Made by a program: the position numbers and the translations under genes
Source of the DNA: Ursus arctos
Taxonomy: Eukaryota > Chordata > Mammalia > Carnivora > Ursidae
DNA length: 64,000 nt
Direction: 5' to 3'
Assembly (NCBI RefSeq): GCF_023065955.2
Contig: NW_026623100.1
Span: 72,792,727-72,856,726, forward strand
Notes under the pieces: generated by a model
The model's database searches: none
What the model was told of the DNA's origin: nothing
The model's input: only the letters and a program-made list of their open reading frames with translations
In this document: positions 11,380-22,149 of the stretch, piece after piece
How the letters are laid out: each line of letters opens with the position of its first letter
Numbering within the stretch: position 1 is the stretch's first letter

Positions 11380-13110
11380 AATTTGCTCTTTGTAGACTGA
11401 AATATTTATCATTTTGCTTTGCCAAAATTCTTTTTGCTGAATTTAGTCCTTATTTTAAGATTAGGCAAAATGATAACTTCCTTCCTTTGCTCTTTCTCAG
11501 ATTGGAATTTGACATCTTCCCTTAGCTGTGTCCTGACACGTTGTTAGCAGCAGCACGTTCAGCATTTTCTAATCTTCCAAGCTCCAATTTCAGGAAATGC
11601 CAATGGTCAAAAATTGTAAAATTAGTGAACGTGTGTGCAAAGTCTCTAAATAATTGTAAAATGTTCAAGGACCATTTTCCGATGTTAATATGACCTTTGA
11701 AACATCTTATCTCTGTATTTAAAAAGCTTCATACTGCATCGTTTACTTGAATTAGTGTGTGGGAGGAGGATCAAAGAAAGTCATTTTGTATTTGGAAAAG
11801 AAAGAAAAGCGAACTAATTCCACAGCCGCGGAAATGGCTCCCTTTGAAAGGTGTCCTTCACTTGCCTTTGTTTGAAGTTAATTATATACTTTTAAATGTA
11901 CTTCCCACAGGAATGATTTTTGACTCATGAGTTATTTTCGTATGTATATGTTACCTCTCCAAATATTTTCCATATTGCTAAGAAAATAGTCAAAGAGACA
12001 TTTCTTTGCTTGTGTCTGAAGGCCTTTTGGTTTTTTATTGTAAGAACAATGTAACAATAAGACAGCTTTACAAAAGAAATAAATAATGCCCTCAGCCTTA
12101 CACAGATTTCCTTTTACCTGAGATCATTTCATTTTTAGTGACATTCTCACATGATGGTATATGGGATCTAACAGAAAGAGGTTGGTCAGAATGTAGAATT
12201 AAATCTTAACTCATTTTTTCTTTTTTTCCCTGTAAGCATGTTTGTCTTCCTTTTCAGAATGGAAGAGTAGATGATAACAATGCTGGTTTTATTCTAGAGG
12301 TTGTGATTGTTTTCTTCTAGAAATTAGATGCTCAGATCCTTATACTTTGCAGTCTGTTTCCCTTCCTCCTCCATCCTTTCTCTGGTTCAGGCTCACTGCC
12401 TCTCTTCCTTCCTCTGCCCTGCTCTCTCTGGCCTGTGCATGTCACGCAGGATTCCAGGTGATGGTCAGGTACAAAAAGGAATAGATACCTCTCAGTGTTG
12501 ATTGAAACATCACAGCGATTCACTCATTTCCATGAGGACCTGGGGCTGTTATTTTATCTGTGCAGATATGAGTCAACTCTGTTCTACAGCAAAGATGGCA
12601 GGATTTAGCTTCAGCATCCATCACAAATTATGTTAGTAATGTAATAGCATTGTCAGAGTTGGTATTACCTACTGTAACAAAACAATTTCCAAAAGACCAG
12701 GGAAAAAAGGTGTTTGCTGCAGCTGCCTGGCAATCAAGGAAAGTGTAAATCACACATAAAGAAGCTGCTAAGCAGATGAAGAACTTCAACAATGGTCCAT
12801 GAGAATCATTTCTGATAATTACTTTCTAGGCGGGAACTTTAGGCCAGTGTGGAGTGAACTATGTCATTCAGGACCACCTTTTCTGATTTCTACTCAAAGT
12901 CTCAGTTTTGGTAGTCCAAATGCCTCATGGCTTACATTTTATAATGACTCTCTACCCTTTGCTTTGTTTTCAGATTTTAATTTGTACCTTTACTTATGTC
13001 CAAGATAAAAATGTAACGGCCAAAATATGAAATTGAGATGGTAGTCAAGACAATAAAATTAAAGGATGGAATCCATTTAAACTTAAGATGCTCTGATGAC
13101 AGAGATCATT
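11380..13110. other. 1.7 kb repeat-free AT-rich segment
   Basis: No repeat family, gene or RNA gene is recognised. The lack of old MIR/L2 debris over this length may indicate constraint or may simply be unlucky recognition. Short motifs such as TGACTCATGAGTTATTT (11921) would suit an AP-1-like site, but isolated motifs mean little. Confidence 0.35.
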
Positions 13111-13128
13111 TAATATGAAAAGTATGTG

Positions 13129-13215
13129 AGGGGCACCTGGGGGGCTCAGTCTGTTGAGTATCCGAATCTTGGTTTCGGCTCAGGTCATGATCTCGGGGTC
13201 CCGGCGTCACAGGAT
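13129..13215 (+). repeat. CAN SINE, 5' part (interrupted)
   Basis: The head GGGGCACCTGGGGGGCTCAG begins a CAN SINE that stops at about 13215 and resumes at 13682. The flanks AATATGAAAAGTATGTG (13112-13128) and AATATGAAAGTATGTG (13818-13833) are its target-site duplication, which proves that both pieces were one insertion. Confidence 0.93.
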
Positions 13216-13681
13216 TGCAGGGTTCTTGTCTCACAGAGCTGAAGAATGAATCTCGCTGACACAAAAGGATGAAGTGAAGTGAAAGTTTATTAAGTGAAGA
13301 TGACAACAGAAGAGAAAGCTCTCTAGAGTGAGAGGGGTCCCTAATGGGTTGGTTGCCACTGAGTATTCTTAGGGCTGGTCTTTTATTGAAAACTTGACTA
13401 GGAAGTTTGTGGCCTTGAGGTTCTTGTGCCATCTTGGTTTGAGCAAGGACTATTGATAACACCCATAATGATTTACTTCTTTGAGGTCTGGTCATTTTCT
13501 GTGATTACAGTGTAGTGACAAAGAAAAATACTCCCTGACATCCAGGACCAGGTGGTCTGGTTTATTCCCTTATCTCTTGTTCATTCTGCCTTAGCGCTTC
13601 TGCCTTCCAGGAATAGTTTCAGAGTAGTCACAGGCCCCCTATCCCTCCCTGCCCGTACCTCAACCCTTTCCTTTCTCACTG
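13216..13681 (-). mobile_element. Endogenous retrovirus solo LTR, antisense, inside a CAN SINE
   Basis: On the minus strand this roughly 465-base insert has a TATA-like AATAAAAG near 13377-13389, a poly(A) signal AATAAA at 13286-13291 and a downstream U5-like GT-rich end. It starts and ends close to the TG...CA rule. Flanking GGAT at 13212-13215 and 13682-13685 could be a 4-base duplication, typical of gamma-type ERVs, though the exact edge is uncertain. No gag, pol or env remains. Because it sits inside a carnivore-specific SINE, it must be younger than that SINE. Family name not assigned. Confidence 0.75.
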
Positions 13682-13817
13682 GGATGGAGCTCGCATCGGG
13701 CTCTGCGCTCGGTGGGGAGCCTGCTTGGGATTCTCTCTCTCCCTCTCCTTCTCCCCCAACCCTCCCACCACTCGAGCTTTCTCTCTCTCTCTCTAAAATA
13801 AATAAATCTTTTTAGAA
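13682..13817 (+). repeat. CAN SINE, 3' part (interrupted)
   Basis: The SINE resumes with GGATGGAGCTCGCATCGGGC, the CT-rich middle, and AAAATAAATAAATCTTTTTAG. Together with 13129-13215 it makes one full-length SINE. Confidence 0.93.
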
Positions 13818-14049
13818 AATATGAAAGTATGTGATCGATACAGTGCTATCTACCTAGAGATCAGTAAATCACATGTTTGGTCCTTGACAGCTCAGGACTG
13901 GGGTATTCCATTTTTATATTTGTTTTCCCCATCTTTTGCTTTTTTCCTCATATATTATTTCCTTCAGACAGCCCTCATACATATAACTAAATATTGTTCT
14001 GTTTTTATTCTTATTTTAAATAGCTTTCCATGCTCTCTCTTTGGTAAAT

Positions 14050-14150
14050 TACAGGACCATTTTACAGAGAGGAAGCCCAAGTCACCCTGTCTGTGATCAT
14101 TCAGAATCTCAGCCTGAGCCGAGATGCTGACTGCCCTATTTCCAATGCTG
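14050..14150 (-). repeat. Possible MIR fragment
   Basis: ACCATTTTACAGAGAGGAAG followed by 'CCCAAGTCACCCTGTCTG' suggests an antisense MIR core. It is too short to be certain. Confidence 0.35.
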
Positions 14151-14472
14151 TTTTTTCAGTTTTCTTTCAGCTTGCCTTTTGCCAACCTTTTCCAGTAATT
14201 ACCGTTTCATGGACCTTAAAGTGTAAAGCAAAGGAAGAAAGGGCAAAAGATGAGCTAATTTCAATGACACTGAAAAGAAAACATCATGAAGGGCATCTTC
14301 TAGTGGTAGAGAGAGGACACATATGACCTGGAATCATAGACTCTGAACAAGAAGAAGCCCGTGTGCAGGATGCTTTCCCCAAGTGCCCACCCTCAGCAGC
14401 CTCACAGGCTCAGCTTGAACACCTCTACAGAGGCGGCCTGCTGTAGATTTGTTGCTGATGTTGAACCATGTC

Positions 14473-14822
14473 TGTCTTAATTTAGCCTGCTATGACAAAC
14501 TGCCATAACGTGGGTGGCTTAAACAACATTTACTTTTCACAGTTCTGGTAGCTGGAGAGTCCAGGATTAAGGTGCTGGCAGATTTGGTGTCTGATGAGGA
14601 CCTGCCTTCTAGTGCATAGATGACTGTCTTCTCACTATATCCTCACATGGCGGAAGGGGCAAAGGAGCTATCTGTCGTCTCTGATAAGGCACTAATCCCA
14701 TTCATGAGGGCTCCATCCTCATGACCTAATTACCTCCCCAAAGGTCCCACCAACTAATACCTTCACATTGGGGATTAGGTTTCAACATATGAATTTTGGA
14801 TGTACCCATTCAGTCCATAACA
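14473..14822 (-). repeat. MST-type MaLR solo LTR, antisense
   Basis: The whole reverse-complement MST order is readable: TGTCTTAATTTAGCCTGCTA, 'GGGTGGCTTAAACAACATTT', 'CCTCACATGGCGGAAGGGGC', 'AATCCCATTCATGAGGGCTC', 'CAACATATGAATTTTGG' and 'CAGTCCATAACA'. Flanks ATGTC and ATGCC look like the 5-base duplication with one change. MaLRs are non-autonomous ERVL-group elements. Confidence 0.9.
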
Positions 14823-14894
14823 ATGCCAATCTTTAGGAAGATGGCCTTAACTGAGAAAAAATAAATCAGCCTCTTTTGAAGTTTTGGTTCACTT

Positions 14895-15000
14895 AATTTA
14901 ATCCACAATTATTGAGTACTTACTGTATGCCAGAGGCTCTGCTTGGCACTGGGTTAAAAAGATGAGTATGGAAGACATAGTTCATAAAGCACATAGTGTT
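14895..15000 (-). repeat. L2/MIR-like fragment, antisense
   Basis: 'TTATTGAGTACTTACTGTAT' then 'GCCAGAGGCTCTGCTTGGCA' is the common antisense 3' end of L2/MIR families. The assignment between them is unclear. Confidence 0.4.
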
Positions 15001-15004
15001 TAGT

Positions 15005-15980
15005 GAAAGTGATGGTCAGGATTTTTTTTAGGGTAAATAATAGAAACCCCTTAAAGTGCCTGAAACAAAAAGATAATTTATTAAAAAGACCCAGTGATTG
15101 GGTAAAGTGAATACAGGTAGTCAAACCATGTCATAGTAATTCATCTCTTTAAATCTGGGTTCTTCTTTTCCCTGTTAGTTTTCTTCTCCATTGGGCTCAG
15201 TTCAGGTGGTGGGACAGATTACTAATATTACTAGCAAAAATCCATTGGAGGTTCTGATAAGGTACGGGTCGTATGACACCCCAAAAGGGGCTGCGTGTTG
15301 CTTGAGGGGTGAGAACCTAGCATTTAACTCTATCTGGACCATATGGAATAGATTTCCCAAATGATAGAGGATTCTATTACTAGAAGACATAGTGAAAGGA
15401 GAGCATGCTTGTAGTAAAAACTATATCTATTAACAGCAGTCCACCATAGTGAAGGACATGACATGTCTTCAGTGTTTGAAAAAAGCTCCTTTGCTCTTTG
15501 TTCCTTCTGTGGCAAGATGTCTAGAGCCCTTCTGGTCACAACCTGTGACCACTCTTCAGTCTGTCATCATTGATCTCTGTACATTTCACAGTTACCCATA
15601 TGTGATCCAACTAGGGCAGATTTCTGTGGAACTTTTACATTTATCTGAATTCTTCTGTGACTTTCACTGATGATAATGATTAAAGAGTGATTTTAGTTTA
15701 TGGAATATACATTTCGAGAGGTGCGTTTTGTTTAGCCCAAGTATTTCTAAAAATGACTTTGTTTTCAATATTTTAATTTAAGATTATTCTAAATAAAAAT
15801 CTAGATTTCCATGAGACATTTAGTCTATGAAGGTAGAGCCTTGTTTGTCAGTCTGTCTTTGGTGCTTGGAACATAGAAGAAACTCAGTAATTCTTTCTTC
15901 AAATGAGTTTTATGAGGTTGGTTGGAAGATGGATTCTGTGGATCACATGAGCTGTTCAGTCTAATGTTATGTCATTGGAA
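15005..15980. other. No firmly recognised element
   Basis: Sequence around 15000-15350 has a loose resemblance to an old medium-reiterated repeat and 15830-15900 to an L2 tail. Neither is strong enough to call. Open frames at 15202-15670 lie on both strands and look random. Confidence 0.35.
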
Positions 15981-15999
15981 AATACGATATGTTTTCTAT

Positions 16000-16380
16000 T
16001 TTCTTTCATGTCATTTATAAAAATGTTGAGTGGGATAGGATTGTTGATGGAGCCTTGGAGCAACCTTCAATATTCATTAGCATATATTCTATGGTTGGGT
16101 TATTCAGACGTGTCATGGAGCCTTCTGTCTGATTTTTATTTCAGCTAATAGCTCTGCATCTTTTCTACGAGCTTATTAGGAAACATTTGGCAAGTATTTT
16201 ATGGCAATTCTATTTAACATATTTTCTAATCATCAGACTAATAATGCCATTTCAAAAAAGAATGATGCTGGTTTAGCAGGATATATTTTCTTAGTGAGTC
16301 CATTTTGGTTCTTGGTGATCATCTCCTTCTTTTCTGTGTGACTATAAGTGATCTATTTATCAGCTAATTCTAGAAGTCAG
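16000..16380 (-). repeat. CR1/L3 LINE reverse-transcriptase relic, antisense
   Basis: The segment follows the mammalian fossil CR1/L3 order in reverse. 'ATTTATAAAAATGTTGAGTG' is followed by a 'GGTTATTCAGACGTGTCATG' block, a 'CTTTTCTACGAGCTTATTAG' block, and 'TTTTGGTTCTTGGTGATCAT' near the end. In the sense direction this family encodes the RT palm region. No open frame survives. It is among the oldest recognisable elements in the window. Confidence 0.55.
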
Positions 16381-16659
16381 TCGAAGTAAGGTTCTCTCCT
16401 GTATTTTGACACTCTCAGGACCTGAAAGGTCAATTGCAGTGACTGCCTGTGGTCAGTAGAGGGCAGCCTGCAAGAGGAGTGGAGTATGAAGGTCTTCAGG
16501 CTGGGGAACAGCCATTTCCAGGGTCAGTGTGGTGGCTGAGAGATGCTGAAGCCTCCATGGAAAACATGCCTACATGAATTCCTAGTCAAACAGGGAGGGG
16601 CTAGACTGGAAGGAAGTTGGTAAATGGAGTATGCTTATATCTCAGGCAAAAGGATAACA

Positions 16660-16915
16660 GGAATAATAATTAATAATATTTATTGATCAGTCATTATTTG
16701 CCAGACACTGAACTAAATACTAAATGTATTTTCTCAGCTAATCTTGACAACAGACATTTGAGGGCAAAACTTTTATTCCATTTTATAGATGAAGAAACTG
16801 AGTTTCAGGGAGGTTGAAGAATTTAGCCAAGTTCATATGGATATGAAGTGAAGAATGGGGGTGGGGGTTAGTCCGACTGGTAAAGTCTGTGCTGTTTCCA
16901 CAGTGTCTTGTGGCT
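16660..16915 (-). repeat. MIR, antisense, near full length
   Basis: It runs from AATAATATTTATTGATCAGT through 'GCCAGACACTGAACTAAATA' to 'CATTTTATAGATGAAGAAAC', 'TGAGTTTCAGGGAGGTTGAA' and a trailing 'GTCTGTGCTGTTTCC', the full MIR order on the reverse strand. Confidence 0.85.
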
Positions 16916-16919
16916 TTAC

Positions 16920-18635
16920 AAGGAGGAGTGATGTTTTTCCTCCCTAGGAGTCTGCATAAAGGAGGAAGCAACAGTAGAGAATCAGAATACAGCCAAGATG
17001 CAGCCTCTGGCCTTGTTAGCCTAGTGGACCCTGCCAGCTGGCCAGGGTCTAAAAATAGCATGCTTTGGGTCTTCTGTTGATGAGGCCTATATTTTTTTCT
17101 TTTCATGACTGCATTTGTTCATTTCCAGTCTTCGGGCATCTCTCTCATTCCCTTCTGTGCCTCAGAGATATGAGCAGTGGGCCTGTAGCACACTTCAGGG
17201 TTAAGGGACTTGACTGGGCCTGGCAGTATCCATGTGCTCTCACATGACTTCATTTTTGTCTGGTGCCTTGTCTTCACTTGGCTTCAGTCTCCTTCCTTGG
17301 ACTGTGAGCCCTTTAAAGTGTAGAGTGTGTGTTTATTTGAATATCTATCAGTACCATTCACACTGAGTGTTCGATCTAACCATTCCCTGACCATCATCTC
17401 ATGGTGAACCCCTTCATTACTTCCTTTGATTGTCTCTAGAAATTTTAGTGTTTTCTGGATTCCAACCTTCCCTGATAAGCTGTGATACACTGTATGTGTC
17501 CTTAGATGCATTGCCCTTTTGGTACCTTCTGTAATATGCTGTATACAAATCTGGGTAGAATGAGAGCTATTTGTTGGCTACTTCTGAGGTACGGGCTAAA
17601 ATTTCAGGAGCTCCTTTCTTTCCTTGATGGAAAACCTAGAAATTCTCTCTCCTTTGATAGCTATCCCTATCTGCTTGATCTCTTTGGGTTCCCTCTCTTC
17701 AGATTGACCTGTCGCTAGTGATTGTCTGCTAACACCTCTTTCCTTCTTCATTGTATCCTTATGTAAACTGATAGGCCCTTGTTATGATAGGGGTTTTACG
17801 GTTGATTTCTGTGGAAAAGAAGCAAAGGAAAGCCAAAATAGGAAAGGAAGGTGAAGTAGTAAAGTTCTCAGTGTCATGGTCCCCTTGGTTTTTAGATCCA
17901 AATTCCCTTGATATGATCATGGGAGCTTCTGTCTTCTGCTCTCAGCTTTTATTCCTGAAGATAGACCTCGCTAGTCTGCTTCCTGGTCCTGTTTCAGCCA
18001 AACTAGGATGGCTGCCAGAGGCAGAAGTACAACTACCTTCTCATCACATGGGGACATTTTGCATCTCTTTAGCTTCTCATGTCTCTACTAATTAGGACTT
18101 TGACCTACTCAGGAATAGTCCTCTCTTAACATTTCCTTACAAAATACTCTTTCCTTTTCTTTATTTGTGGGTTATGTTCAAAAACATCCTGAATTTAATT
18201 TCTGAGTCATCTCATCCTCTTCAGTTCTATGCCTGGTAGAAAGAGTCAGAATTTTTCTTTCTCTGATTAGTTTGCGGTTTCTTTTCTTGCAGCCCATGGC
18301 ACCAACATGGACCAGGATGCTCCTGGTTTCCCTCCTGGGCATCCTTGAAGCCAAGATGATATGACTATGTTTTCTCAGGGTTTCTGCCACTCCCAAACTT
18401 TATCTCACTTTCCTTCTAGGTAGGAATTAAGTCACGAATCTCATTTACTCTTGGTGCTCACTTATCTCACCGATCTGTGAGGATCACCCATAGTATATTA
18501 TCATGGTATTTTAGTCTCTAGCCTCAGGTTTTCATTGGAGGGACAGGTACACATTTTTAAACTGCATCTTTGGTAGATCAACCTAGATAATATCCAGCTT
18601 AAGTTAAGCATGAGACTTAACATATATAAATGCTC
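16920..18635. other. No recognised gene or repeat
   Basis: About 1.7 kb in which I cannot name any element. Several 60-105 codon frames exist on both strands without splice context or recognisable peptide features. Confidence 0.4.
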
Positions 18636-18639
18636 CTGT

Positions 18640-19000
18640 CATTTGCCTTCCAAACCAGTTCCGTCTCCTGTAATCCTGATTTTGACTACAGGTCCCACTC
18701 TCCAGCTAGTTAAGTGTCCAGTCTAGAAGCCTTAAGCTCAGCATTCATTCCTTTATCCAGAGTTCCCAAGTTCACTTAGTTGTTAATTTCATTTTTGGTC
18801 TCAACTGCCACCACCCAAGGTCAAACTTTTTCATTTTTCACTGAGGTATTATGAGTACTTCAATACTGGATTGTTTGCCTTTATTTTTTTTTTCTCCACT
18901 TATTTCTCACTGTCACTGGTTTCCTTTTATAAAGAAAATATAATCCTGACATTTCCCTGCTTAGCAATCTTGGATTGGTTTTTCATATGTGGGATGATTT
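18640..19000 (+). repeat. L2 LINE 3' region, sense, degraded
   Basis: Blocks such as 'CTTCCAAACCAGTTCCGTCT', 'AACTGCCACCACCCAAGGTC' and 'TAATCCTGACATTTCCCTGC' match the order of the L2 3' region on the sense strand. Divergence is high. Confidence 0.55.
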
Positions 19001-19529
19001 CCAAGAACCTACTGTCATCAGAAGTTTGGCTGATAATAGATATGTAGCAGGTGCTCACTATGACATTAACTGCCTTCTACCTTTCTATCCTCATCGGGGG
19101 TTATTCACCACAGCAAACTTGTTTCTCATCTATAGTTATTTTTTTATAGATACAAATGTATATCTATCTCTCTCTCTTTATATGTATGTATTTTATAACT
19201 GTGTAACTTTGTTCAGAGGATTGCCTCTGAAAGTCCTCCTCTAATCTCTAATACAGGATGAACTCCTCCCACTTAAAGATCTACCTCTGTTAAAACTTTC
19301 TAATCCCCTTCCCTAGCCAGGCCATTATATGATAAAATAGAGTAAACTGGAAAGTAAATTTCTTTAGGGAAGAGTTTCCTTTGTTGAAATGATGATCTAA
19401 TAAGCCCTCTGGGGGTTGTAACATGTCTACATGACCTTCATGTCAAATTGGAGCATGGATTTCCCCAGGAAAGAAAGCTATTGTGCCTAGTGGAGAGAGA
19501 AGAAAGGAGCTGAGGGAGCCTGGGACTAG

Positions 19530-19641
19530 GTGAGAAGATACAGTGAAGGGTCTTAAATGCCAGGCTGACAATTTGGATCTGAATTTAATGAGGACCCATC
19601 AAATGCTTTTAAGCTATGGAGGGACATGATTGGACTTGTAT
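19530..19641 (-). repeat. L2 fragment, antisense (piece 1 of 3)
   Basis: 'TGAAGGGTCTTAAATGCCAG' to 'GGGACATGATTGGACTTGTA' is the familiar reverse-strand L2 3' region. It is cut at 19641 by the next SINE. Confidence 0.6.
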
Positions 19642-19842
19642 CTTTTTTTTTAAGATTTTGTTTTTTTTATTTGAGAGAGAGAGTGAGTGAGCACGTGTGT
19701 GGGGGTGGGTGGGTGGGGGGGCAGAAGCAGAATCCCCGCTGAGCTGAGCAGAGAGCCTGACCTCAGGCTTGATCCCAGGACCTTGAGATCATGACCTGAG
19801 CTGAAGGCTGATGCTCAACGAACTGAGCCACCCAGGTGCCCC
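19642..19842 (-). repeat. CAN SINE, antisense, inserted in L2
   Basis: Poly(T), AAGATTTTGTTTTTTTTATT, a G-rich variant of the GAGA tract, and 'AACTGAGCCACCCAGGTGCC' mark a reverse CAN SINE. TGGACTTGTAT (19631-19641) and TGGAGTTGTAT (19843-19853) form the duplication. Confidence 0.94.
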
Positions 19843-19915
19843 TGGAGTTGTATTTTTGAAAGACTCTTCCATTAGCAGTGTGAGGGATGGTTTGGGTGTA
19901 GGAGTGGGATGACAT
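19843..19915 (-). repeat. L2 fragment, antisense (piece 2 of 3)
   Basis: TTTGAAAGACTCTTCCATTA continues the L2 interrupted by the SINE. Confidence 0.5.
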
Positions 19916-19917
19916 AA

Positions 19918-20129
19918 ACCGGGCATTAGCAAGCTTTTTATGTAAAGGGTTAGATCGTAGATATGTTTGCCTATCTGGGCCATATACAGTCTGTTTTGCA
20001 AATACTCAGCTCTGATATTATAGCTTGGAAGAAGTCCTGGACAGCCTGTGAGTGAATGAGTGTAGCTGTCATTCAGTAAAACTTTTATTTATAAAAACAA
20101 GTTGAGGACAAGATTTGGTCCAAGGGTTG
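19918..20129. repeat. MER-type (hAT-like) DNA transposon fossil
   Basis: 'TTTTTATGTAAAGGGTTAGA', 'CTATCTGGGCCATATACAGT', 'AATACTCAGCTCTGATATTA' and 'CAGTAAAACTTTTATTTATA' follow a well-known non-autonomous mammalian repeat whose end reads 'gccgtagtttgccgacc'. The matching end reappears after the next SINE at 20354-20380. I do not assign a family name. Confidence 0.6.
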
Positions 20130-20353
20130 TTTTTTTTTTTAAAATATTTTATTTATTTATTTATTTGAGAGGGAGAGAGAGAAAGAGTGAGCTGGGGGAA
20201 GGGACAGAGGGAGAGGGAGAGGCAGAGAATTCCAGGCAGAGTCTACACCAAGCACAGGGCCCAACACAGGGCTCAATCCTGCCAACACCTAGATCAGGAC
20301 CGGAGCCAAAACCAAGAGTCTGACGCTTAACTGACTGAGCCACCTAGGCGCCT
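20130..20353 (-). repeat. CAN SINE, antisense, inside the hAT-like element
   Basis: T10, AAAATATTTTATTTATTTAT, a long purine tract and 'TGACTGAGCCACCTAGGCGC' identify a reverse CAN SINE. The flanks AAGGGTT and TAGGGTT may be a short duplication. The repeat around it continues on the right. Confidence 0.92.
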
Positions 20354-20580
20354 CTCTAGGGTTTTAGTTTGACAAAGATGGTCTAGACAAACAATGAGAA
20401 TGGCCTAACTTGAACTAGACAATAGTTAGTGGAGATGAAAAGAGAGAAAGCTGTTAAAACTTGTTAAGCCATTGGACATGGATGGGAGAGGGAGAAGGAA
20501 GAAGAATCAAGGGAAGCTTCAGGTTTCTGGCGTAGGCTGCTGGAAGGTGCTATCATCAAAGACTGACAATATAGGATGTA
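20354..20580 (-). repeat. hAT-like end plus L2 antisense (piece 3 of 3)
   Basis: The first roughly 25 bases (TTTTAGTTTGACAAAG) finish the DNA transposon. From about 20380 the L2 antisense order resumes: 'GACAATAGTTAGTGGAGATG', 'GGGAAGCTTCAGGTTTCTGG'. A 78-codon open frame here is an L2 by-product. Confidence 0.5.
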
Positions 20581-20584
20581 TGTT

Positions 20585-21525
20585 GGGCTCAGTCTTTCAT
20601 TGGCTAAATTTTAGTGCTCGAGGGGCATGTAGAGGTAGCTGCACCCCAGAAGACATGTGGTCTGGCGGACTTCTGACTCCATGGGAAATGCTGCTGTTCT
20701 ACCTCTGAAGAGTTCCCTATCTTGTACATGTTTTGAGTTGAAATATGTTTCTTTTAATCATTTCACCTACAGAATGGACCATTTTGAATGCATTTTATGT
20801 TTTCCCTTAGTGACCCATAGACCCCTTGTAACCAGGTCAACTGTTAATAGATCCTAACCCTAACGGGTCATTCATATCATGTAACAAGACAAGAGTCCTA
20901 TTATTCTTTCTGAAAGATTTCAGCCTACCCTTAGGGAGTTTAACTTACCTGCACATTGTAGGTAGGGATCCTGTCTGCTGCTTCTGACTGTGGTTTGGTC
21001 AACCACAAATCTGTGTTTGCTCATAAAGTTACTCTTTATCTGCCTCTGTTCTTCTCCCAACTGTGAAGTTGTTCCAGGTGCTCAAGGGAGTACTTGCCAC
21101 CAGTAATGGCCTCTCCTCTTTTGACCAGAACCAGTTTTACATGGTTTCGACTTCCCATCTCTCAGAAACAATGAAGACCGAAGTGCCTAGTGATGTGTGG
21201 GTGCCATTTTTCTAGTGGGTAATGACTGTCATCCTCCTAGCAGACAGGTCTTTTCTGGGTTATTTGCTGGGTATTGATTCTAGCAGCCACAATGTGGTTC
21301 TGTGCCTAAGACCCACGGTACCCAGACTTTTGGAAATGTCATTGGGCAATTGCCCATCCTGTACTATATCTTTTACTATATTGTACCCTTTCTCTTATAA
21401 CCTAATACATATGACCTAATACATTTCCATTTTTCTGCAGCAGCATGGAAGCTGGACTGTTGCTTTTAATTATTTTGGCACTTACGGCAGGTTCAGAGTG
21501 AGGAATCAATAGATCAAATGCTATA
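20585..21525. other. No recognised gene or repeat
   Basis: Nothing identifiable. A two-unit CCCTAA motif at 20852-20863 is too short to count as a telomeric relic. Confidence 0.45.
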
Positions 21526-21526
21526 T

Positions 21527-21697
21527 CAGTGGTTCTCAATTCTGGTTGCACTGTACAATCACTCTGGGAGTTTTTAACAGATGCTGATGCCTAAGACCAA
21601 TTGCATCCAAATCTCTGGAGGTAGGGCCTGGGAATTTGTGTTTTTCCAAATCACTCCAGATGATTCTAAAGTGAAACTATGTTGAGAAACATTGTAC
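21527..21697 (+). repeat. MER5A (hAT-Charlie MITE)
   Basis: It opens with CAGTGGTTCTCAATTCTGGT and closes with 'ATGTTGAGAAACATTG', the terminal inverted repeat pair of MER5A. The internal 'TCTCTGGAGGTAGGGCCTGG' block agrees. Confidence 0.88.
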
Positions 21698-21870
21698 TAG
21701 AATCAGAATTTAATTTTCTGTTATCTAGAAGATGGCAAGGAAGGAAAGCAATGAAAATTAAATAGTGCTCTCATCTGCTAGCCTGTGGAGAGTTAATTTT
21801 AATCAGGTATCCACACGTCCTCAAAGTACATGCCCTTAGCATTAGAAGAGCCTTAAAAACGGAATCTACC

Positions 21871-22046
21871 AGCATTCCCAGGAACCGCCACATCCTGTTC
21901 ACCCTTGTCTATGCTTGTCCCAGCTTCTTTTGGGTCCATTGATATAAATACATTAGAGGACATTTCATCATAAATAGTTTTTCCAAGTAAAGCTGGTAGC
22001 TCTTTGAAAACCACATTACTGACAATTGCTGTAGACATTCTTCTGC
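21871..22046 (-). CDS. Weak candidate exon of unknown identity
   Basis: On the minus strand a frame runs from ATG at 22038 for 61 codons to a stop at 21853. The peptide has balanced, non-repetitive composition (for example the stretches KELPALLGKTIYDEM and SMDPKEAGTSIDKGEQ), unlike the low-complexity chance frames elsewhere. A possible donor G|GTAGAT lies at about 21870, before the frame's stop. Upstream there is a pyrimidine-rich stretch ending TTTCCTTTAG, with later AGs before the ATG. The in-frame triplet four codons before the ATG is TAG. I do not recognise the peptide and the splice signals are mediocre. It could be a coding exon, a processed relic or chance. Confidence 0.15.
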
Positions 22047-22149
22047 CCTATATTCTAAAGGAAATTGGATATATTTAAACTTTGAATTCTATATATACAT
22101 GAGTAAAATATAATAAATGCAATATGTGTAATATATGTCAACAGTACAT

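Noticed and set aside
13216..13681. A provirus with coding capacity
   Set aside because: Only a single LTR-like unit is present, with no interior genes. The 129-codon minus frame inside it is LTR sequence.
20852..20863. CCTAACCCTAAC as an interstitial telomere repeat
   Set aside because: Only two units, which is expected by chance in 64 kb.
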